The notes beneath the pieces are model-generated. The model was not told the DNA's origin. It ran no database searches and saw only the letters and a list, made by a program, of their open reading frames with translations. Below, one piece after another: positions 54,101 through 60,000 of a DNA stretch of 60,000 nt. Origin of the DNA: Bugula neritina (Eukaryota; Bryozoa; Gymnolaemata; Cheilostomatida; Bugulidae); assembly GCA_964035545.1 (NCBI GenBank), contig OZ037765.1:22640495-22700494 (forward strand). Direction: 5' to 3'. Each line of letters begins with the position of its first letter. The stretch's first letter is position 1. Position numbers and translations under genes: made by a program.

Positions 54101-56079
54101 GTTCATATGCACCACCCACCAACAAAACCTCAACACTTGCTGAGCAATTATTCAATGCACCACCAGGTTGGTTGGTTGGTCCCATAAGCTTCTTACGCAG
54201 ACCATGCAGCTATATTTTTAACATAGTCAATAATTTTGCAAAAATTGAAAACATTCGTAATATTGTGCATTATTGTATGCCAGAAGTTGGAGCAAATAAC
54301 ATTAATTGGGGAGATATATCCTTCCTTATTTTAATTATTTTGTGATATTCAGCATATATTATCTTAGGGCTTAGTACATATATTCAGAATTCTTCTTTTA
54401 ACTTTCCTCTTCATAAGGTATAGTAATATATTCTAAAAAATAGCTTATTCTTTTTTAAAATAAAGGACTATAGATTCTTATTTAATAAGCACATAAATAA
54501 GTAAAGACAAATACTTTGTAAAAAAAATTTTTCAACACTGAATTTAGGAAACGATAGAAAATATTTTAGCTGTACAATAAGAGTTTGATACTTTAACAAG
54601 AAAATAACTTTGACCTGCAGTAACACCACCATAAATATATAGATATAGTGAACTTTTAACAAGTTTATTCACTTTTACTAACTTTCATTATAGTCTAACT
54701 CTAAGCAAATGAATGCTGTAGGACTACCCTACGATTAAAGTATTATTTCTAACTTTTTATTTTTTTTCACAGCAACTACAATAATGCTTAGTGAAGACAT
54801 AATAATGAAGCTTGAAATTTATAGTTTAAAATTTCAGAGGGAGTAAGCAGTAACTCTTCAGATATGAAAGTGCCTAAGAGGCAGCGGACAGCGTTCACCA
54901 ACACTCAGCTTCTAGAACTAGAGAAAGAGTTCCACTACAACAAATATTTGTGCAGATCTCGAAGAATAGAAATTGCCAAGTCTCTAAATCTAACGGAAAG
55001 ACAGGTAGCTTACGAAACACAGTGTATATAATGCTACAGGGTATCATTTGCGGTCATTAATTCCGTAAATGGGATTTCCTTTTAAATCAATCTTAACTTA
55101 CTTCCTTAGTGAGAAATTGATGGCAAGTAATTAACTGATTGTCACCATCACCACCAAGAAAAGATTTCACTCTATATGATGGTTTTCCTTGCCTATCACA
55201 CCCACTTTTAATATTTTATTAAGCTTTAACTATCAAATAGACTAATATGCAATATTTTGATAACATATTTAAAATTATATATCTCTAGTCCTACCGAAAG
55301 CGCCTGTACAAACTTTTATTTCGGTGCTCAATTCGAAGAAAAGTTACACAGGATGCCATTAGTTTTTGTTAACATAACACCTGCTTTACAGACACATTGT
55401 TTTATATGTCGGGATGTCAAAATAATTGTAAATATATATGCATATACTTTTTGGCATGCAATTTAACATTGTTTTGGTATTTATTTATATCCAAAAACTT
55501 TATTTTTAGTTTAACGTCGAGGCATAACTTTTAAGGCAGAGAGATACCCTGGTAAAATGTTTAAAGCTTTATATTGTGTGTATCATTTATTATTAGGTGA
55601 AAATTTGGTTTCAAAATCGGCGAATGAAGTTTAAGAAAGTTAATGCAGGGGGTTACGATGGCTCTTCCGATATGATGATGAAAGAAGATGGCTTCCATGC
55701 AGTGAGTCCAGATGCGGTCATGTTTCCTCATAATGTGGATCCATGCACCTCCATGGTTGAGCTTCCAAAGCCGTTGAACCTGGCTACAAAAGTAGATCTG
55801 CCGTATCCATGCTATGCACCACCAGCCTCTGCTGTCCACACCTCCGCATCCAACGCCATGGGCATGAATGACTTTATGAGAAACTTTCATTACCAACCAT
55901 CATATTACAGTCAATTGTCTACATCAGCTCTGGAGAGTCTTGGACAGCACCGGCAGCATACTGATAACATTCATACGTCCTCGTCAATGGCTGCTCAATA
56001 TCAGCCTAAATACTCCAACAACAATAGCATGCAGTATCAGCCAACACACTACGGCACACAGTATTACACACCTACCTAA
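51143..56079 (+). CDS. pb: Homeobox protein Hox2 / proboscipedia
   Basis: Anterior Hox transcription factor, nuclear. Exons 51143-51263, 54838-55004 and 55597-56079 join with phases 1/1 and 0/0 to give 256 residues. The start has an excellent context (AACATGG) and an in-frame stop 30 bases upstream. The homeodomain is residues 53-112; [20 protein letters not shown] with YLCR is diagnostic of Hox2. An intron splits it between homeodomain residues 44 and 45, as in several other Hox genes. The second half is unusual: [14 protein letters not shown] where Hox2 normally has [14 protein letters not shown]. No YPWM hexapeptide is present; exon 1 has only ECRWISDQK at a comparable place. [10 protein letters not shown] resembles the Hox2 N-terminal motif QPSLAECLTS. 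The C-terminus is Tyr/Gln/Ser-rich. A possible extra cassette exon lies near 54065-54166. Confidence 0.9.
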
Positions 56080-56963
56080 GTGCCTGTGACCTCATCATGT
56101 CAGGACCTCCGACATATTGAACTCATCAGCTAGTGGGCTGTTAACCAGTCTCACTGGTCAGCAAAAAAGAAAAGGTCAAAAATAATACTCCAAGACAAAG
56201 GGCTTCTCCACATGCATATCACAGTACCCCGGTACAGTATGCATTTCTGCCCAGCAACCTCAAGCTAAATTATATCAAATTTATTATGCAAATATATTGT
56301 AAATATTATTGATATAAAACATTTTATTTTTTAAATTTATTCTTTGATGTGATTATTACAAATCTTTCTATATTTTTCTATCATTTATATTAATTGCGTA
56401 ATACTTAAAGGTATGCTATATTTTATATTACAATGAACAGAGACATTGCTAAGTGAAACGAATGTACTCGAAAATGGTGATACTGCTGGAGCACATTCGC
56501 CAAGCAATGAATGAGCTATAACTTTTGGAACTATAGTAATTCACATAGTAAAGCAGCTATGCCTCATGCACCAATGATGCATGTTGCACCAGTTAAACTC
56601 TCCTAACATCTCACCATGCAGCTTAAGGCCACACAGCAGTATCTGTGTTCTTCCAGGTTAAGTTATATAATTCACTACCACCCTAGATTAAATCACTCTA
56701 TAATCCTTTGTTCGGAAATCTTAGCTCTTAATGCTTCAGTAGAAGAGAATAGATGAGTGAAGAGATACCCCTGGTGCAACTGTATTTGCGGTGAGGAACG
56801 TGCATTACAACCCACCAACTTTATACCCAATATTTAGTTGTCTAACAGATTCGAGTCTTACTTTGTCATTTGACATCCTGTACTGTGATAGTCTCAGAAG
56901 ACACTTTTTCAATCTTTACTGATATTAGACAAATTTTAATAGTGCATGATGTCAGACAAAAGT

Positions 56964-56969
56964 TTTATT
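56964..56969 (-). terminator. Candidate seipin polyadenylation signal
   Basis: TTTATT on the + strand, read as AATAAA on the minus strand, about 243 bases after the seipin stop codon. Confidence 0.4.
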
Positions 56970-56982
56970 TAAATATTTTCAT

Positions 56983-56988
56983 AATAAA
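56983..56988 (+). terminator. Candidate Hox2 polyadenylation signal
   Basis: AATAAA about 900 bases after the Hox2 stop codon. If used, the Hox2 transcript would end close to the seipin stop codon and overlap the seipin 3' end. Confidence 0.4.
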
Positions 56989-57211
56989 CTTTTAGAGCAG
57001 ATGAAATATGAACAATTATTTATCTAACCATTGGGTTAATGTTTAATGATGTTAAATGCCAATAATTCATGAAATATCAATTGGCATGTAGAACTATTAA
57101 AAACTCAAAGTGCTTCAAGTCTAGAGCATATCACCTGACTATCACAAAACAAAGACCCAAAACTCATATTTGTGATTTACATTTTGGCGATAATGTTGGA
57201 TGCAGCGAGTG

Positions 57212-59176
57212 CTAAGTGCTTGATTGTTCAGTAGTATGAATCCGACGACGAATACTTGTATCATCTCTCGTCATATCTTGTGAATCTATTGGGGTTACAC
57301 CCAACCCTGAATCTTCTGTAACACTACCAATATCAATAGTCTTACGCTCTGGTGATTGCAGACTAGTGTGAAACCCTTTTGGTGCCAACTCATTGCCATG
57401 GTTATCTTCACTGCGAACTAGTACATCCTCATTGGGAGGCCGGCCAGGTGAGCTCGAGTCAGAATGTGATTTTAACCTGGGATCAATCTTTGATCTGAGG
57501 GCATACCAAGAAGAACTGGTAATAATAAACAGAATGTACCAAATGCAGGGGATTAGAATCACTGCTGTCGTTAGAGGCCAGTTATACATGTAATACTTGA
57601 GTCCTCTGAATTGAGCTTTCAACACTAGTTGAGCGTTATATATTTGTAGTTGTGGATTGTCGATGTTTATAGATATGAGAGAAGTTTTCTTGTACGGACT
57701 CTCTTGGTAGTTTGTAAACAGTTGCACTTTGCGCAGTTGTTTCTGATCAGAGAAGTCTAGAAGGTAGAGCGGGGCGTAGAACAACGTGTCCAGTATTTTT
57801 AGTAGCCATGACCGATATTTCAGCATCAGCAGACGGCTACTTGAGGTCAGCAGTGCATTTTTCTAAAAAACAGAATCAACACATTTCTATACAACTAATC
57901 TAATATATATTACACTAAACATACTGGAGATTACTACCTGTCTATGTGCCATTTGTAATGCAAAGTAAATACAACATCATGTGAGGGAACCAAAAATACC
58001 ACAAATTTCTCCAGCAACGCTAAACTACTGGCCGTGGTATGCATTAAACTAAATAATCAAGTTAATAGAATAATTTGAATTTATTTATTGGAAGATTAAG
58101 GGTTGGCCTGACAATTAATTATGCAAAGACAAGTGACTATTTATGAACAATGAATAAGGGTAAATGAATTTAAATATCAATATATATGTAAAATAGACAT
58201 AAACATGCATAGAACACAACGGAGTTTCCATATATTATTTATTCCTATTGTGGTAGAGCTACATAGTCCGGTCCTGTAAGAGTTTTAGAGGAACAGCCTA
58301 TCCTGGTGGTATTACTAAAGATAGTCACAAATATAGTTGGGATTTTGTAGCATTGAAAGAGACCGGACTAGGTTACTATAGTTCAACTAGAGAGGGAAAA
58401 CACCAGCTTAAGTTTGTAAGCACACCATAGGATTTGGGTTCTACTACCAAAAACTTTTAGCAACGTCACTAGTTCAGTAAAATGTTTATGGCACTGGATT
58501 AAAAATTGTTATAAAATAAAAAATAAATACAAAATGTTATATTTCAATGGTTTAGAGCACATTTTCTGGAATAGAAGTGCTAAAAGAGAAAGTTGCTGGA
58601 AGCAGCACTGAGTTGGTGGTCACTGAGTGCATTGGTTAGGGAGGGGTTGGACAAATTCTGCACTAAGTCACCCCCGACGCAGTGCTGCTTCTAGCAGTAT
58701 TCGCTAAAAGAGGCTGGCTGGACCAAGCTCGTAACATATAACCAATGCTAGAACGTATCGTGTAAGTCAGTCTGCAAGAACAACAAATCTCTGGCCCATG
58801 AGCCAAGTGCACAGCTGGCTTATACTATCAGAAAACGCTAGAGGCAGCACAAAGTTTGGAGTTACACAGTGCAGTGATTAGGAGTTTGAATAATGAGAGG
58901 TAGACAATGTGCTCAGCAACCCCAAACTTTGTGCTGCATCTATCAATCTCCTGCTTATAAAACTGCCAACTAGGAACATACATTATCATAAAAGAGAGCA
59001 GAAACCATGAATGTTCCAGCCATCTGGTTCACATCAGAGTCGGGCATGTCCAGCTCCAGCTCAACGTTGTAGGATTGGCCAGGCCTAAGGAAGTGCTGCA
59101 GATCACCAAATACAACCTCAGTTTGTAAACCTTCCACTACTACTTTCATAGTAGATCCATCCACATCTACCCTGTC
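57212..59176 (-). CDS. BSCL2: Seipin (BSCL2), C-terminal two exons, 5' part not found
   Basis: Seipin is an oligomeric ER membrane protein at lipid-droplet contact sites that controls droplet formation. Two phase-0 exons, 58982-59176 and 57212-57862, encode 281 residues of the C-terminal part. The lumenal fold is recognisable: LRPGQSYNVELELDMPDSDVNQ, then GTFMVSALFYDN, TSSSRLLMLKYRS, LFYAPLYLLDFSDQKQLRKV, and LQIYNAQLVLKAQFRGLKYY. A second transmembrane helix follows (PLTTAVILIPCIWYILF), then a Ser/Asp/Arg-rich cytoplasmic tail. The exon order and the GT/AG junction between Asn and Lys fit the conserved sequence across the junction. The N-terminus, first membrane helix and early lumenal part are missing and should lie upstream of 59176, partly or wholly beyond the window. 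The intron carries two hairpin elements. Confidence 0.93.
58589..58702. mobile_element. Hairpin MITE in seipin intron, flanked by a 10-bp direct repeat
   Basis: Imperfect inverted arms of about 38 bases (GCTGGAAGCAGCACTG... and ...CAGTGCTGCTTCTAGC) surround a short loop. The unit is bracketed by the exact 10-base direct repeat GCTAAAAGAG at 58579-58588 and 58703-58712, which looks like a target-site duplication. That makes a 114-base non-autonomous DNA element. It resembles the hairpin 140 bases downstream. Confidence 0.75.
58838..58943. mobile_element. Second hairpin element of the same family
   Basis: Arms of about 26 bases: AGGCAGCACAAAGTTTGGAG and its near-complement with CCCCAAACTTTGTGCTGC. 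The internal order (arm, AGTGCAGTGATTAGG-like loop, arm) parallels the 58589-58702 element. A 7-base direct repeat GCTTATA at 58818 and 58953 may be a decayed target duplication. One arm also matches the lone fragment near 8800-8830. Confidence 0.7.
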
Positions 59177-60000
59177 CTGTTCAAACAGATTTATTATCAA
59201 CTTTCAGGGAGCATTCTATTATCTTTTATCTGTCCAAATCTAGTAGTGCAGCATTTTCAAATTTATTATAGTTGAATAACAAAATGCAAATATTTTTTAA
59301 ACCATGAACTGACAAATATAATATTTATAGTATTATAATAACCGTAACATAATCTTTATAACAGAAATACAAATGGAGAAGTCAGCATAAATAAATAATA
59401 AACTGTGGTTAGCTAGATGTAGATGTGCTAGGCTTGAGATTACAATTCCCCATTTGTGATGTCACAGAGAGCACTAACCACAGTTGCTCAATCATAATGA
59501 AAAATTGCGCTCAAAATTTGTACTATTGGAATTTTCTACTAAAAAGAAACTAGGTACTAAACTTTAAAAATATAATACCCAACAGTTGTAACATGACAGC
59601 ACACAAATTCACTTTTTAATCTAATTACCTATAAATCTGCTACTCTATCCTTACATGATAGTAATAATGGTAAGAAATATGAAGTCTGTTCAGGACAAAT
59701 GGCTCGTGAGTCAATGCAGTTTTTTATAGTTTAATGAGCTGACAAACTTATACTACACAAATGGAATGTGCAGTAGGTAAAAGTGTGTGAAGACAGAAAT
59801 GTGACGAAAAGTGACGCCCAGTAACACAAGCCTTCAGTGGTTACAGCAAAGCAGCCCACTTGTGTTTCCTGCACAAAATCCAACTTCTGCAAACTTAAAA
59901 ACCACTTTTGATAAAGTCATAAAATCCCCAGAGTTGAAAATACTACACCTTAAAATATGGAAGAAATTAAATTATGCACAAGATATTTTTTATGGTTTAC
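59177..60000. other. Seipin upstream intron or flank, right edge
   Basis: AT-rich. The preceding seipin exon was looked for on the minus strand and not convincingly found, so it probably lies outside the window. No other gene recognised. Confidence 0.4.

Larger units (their letters stand above)
56080..57211. other. Convergent 3' flanks of Hox2 and seipin
   Basis: Holds the 3' untranslated regions of Hox2 (+) and seipin (-). No other coding region. The best polyadenylation hexamers of the two strands lie within 25 bases of each other near 56.97 kb. Confidence 0.5.

Noticed and set aside
55561-55896. 111-codon minus-strand ORF opposite the last Hox2 exon
   Set aside because: Shadow of the Hox2 coding sequence (the complement of the QNRRMKFKK codons); no independent domain.
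59780-59900. Upstream seipin exon on the minus strand after an acceptor-like TTTAAGTTTGCAG
   Set aside because: The translation (KLDFVQETQVGCF...) does not resemble the seipin lumenal N-terminal part and phase could not be confirmed.

Overview
This window is AT-rich, intron-containing animal DNA carrying part of a Hox cluster. Three Hox genes lie on the + strand in the order Lox5 (19.4-22.6 kb), Hox4/Deformed (41.6-43.9 kb) and Hox2/proboscipedia (51.1-56.1 kb). This is the canonical posterior-to-anterior order, with all three transcribed the same way. Lox5 has the lophotrochozoan KLTGP parapeptide just after its homeodomain, so the organism is very probably a spiralian/lophotrochozoan (mollusc, annelid, brachiopod, phoronid, bryozoan or relative). 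Short introns and close Hox spacing suggest a fairly compact genome; a phylum-level call, for example bryozoan, would only be a guess.

Layout. 0-5 kb: a (TA)n microsatellite, a 62-bp-arm palindrome and a minus-strand three-exon MADF-BESS transcription-factor gene. 5-9.3 kb: a 385-bp MITE-like element and a possible small two-exon gene whose product has 11-residue repeats. 9.3-19.2 kb: no gene recognised. 19.4-22.6 kb: Lox5, with a 26-nt first coding exon. 22.6-41.6 kb: no protein gene recognised, but a clear mir-10 hairpin at 34.5 kb, a 353-bp MITE with about 75-bp inverted ends at 39.6 kb, and tRNA-derived SINEs at 37.3 and 40.5 kb. 41.6-43.9 kb: Hox4, three exons. 44-50.7 kb: intergenic, with tandem repeats. 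50.8-56.1 kb: Hox2, with a good TATA/Inr promoter, three exons and an intron inside the homeobox. 57.2-59.2 kb: the last two exons of seipin (BSCL2) on the minus strand, convergent with Hox2, with hairpin elements in their intron.

How it fits together. Hox2, Hox4 and Lox5 are homeodomain transcription factors for anterior to mid-trunk patterning. mir-10 sits upstream of Hox4, where Hox clusters usually keep it (between Hox4 and Hox5). No Hox3, Hox5/Scr or labial homeobox was recognised, and non-Hox genes flank the trio on both sides. This may therefore be a reduced or split cluster. Hox2 also appears to have lost its YPWM hexapeptide. Exon models come from reading-frame, splice-phase and motif agreement by eye, not from transcripts.
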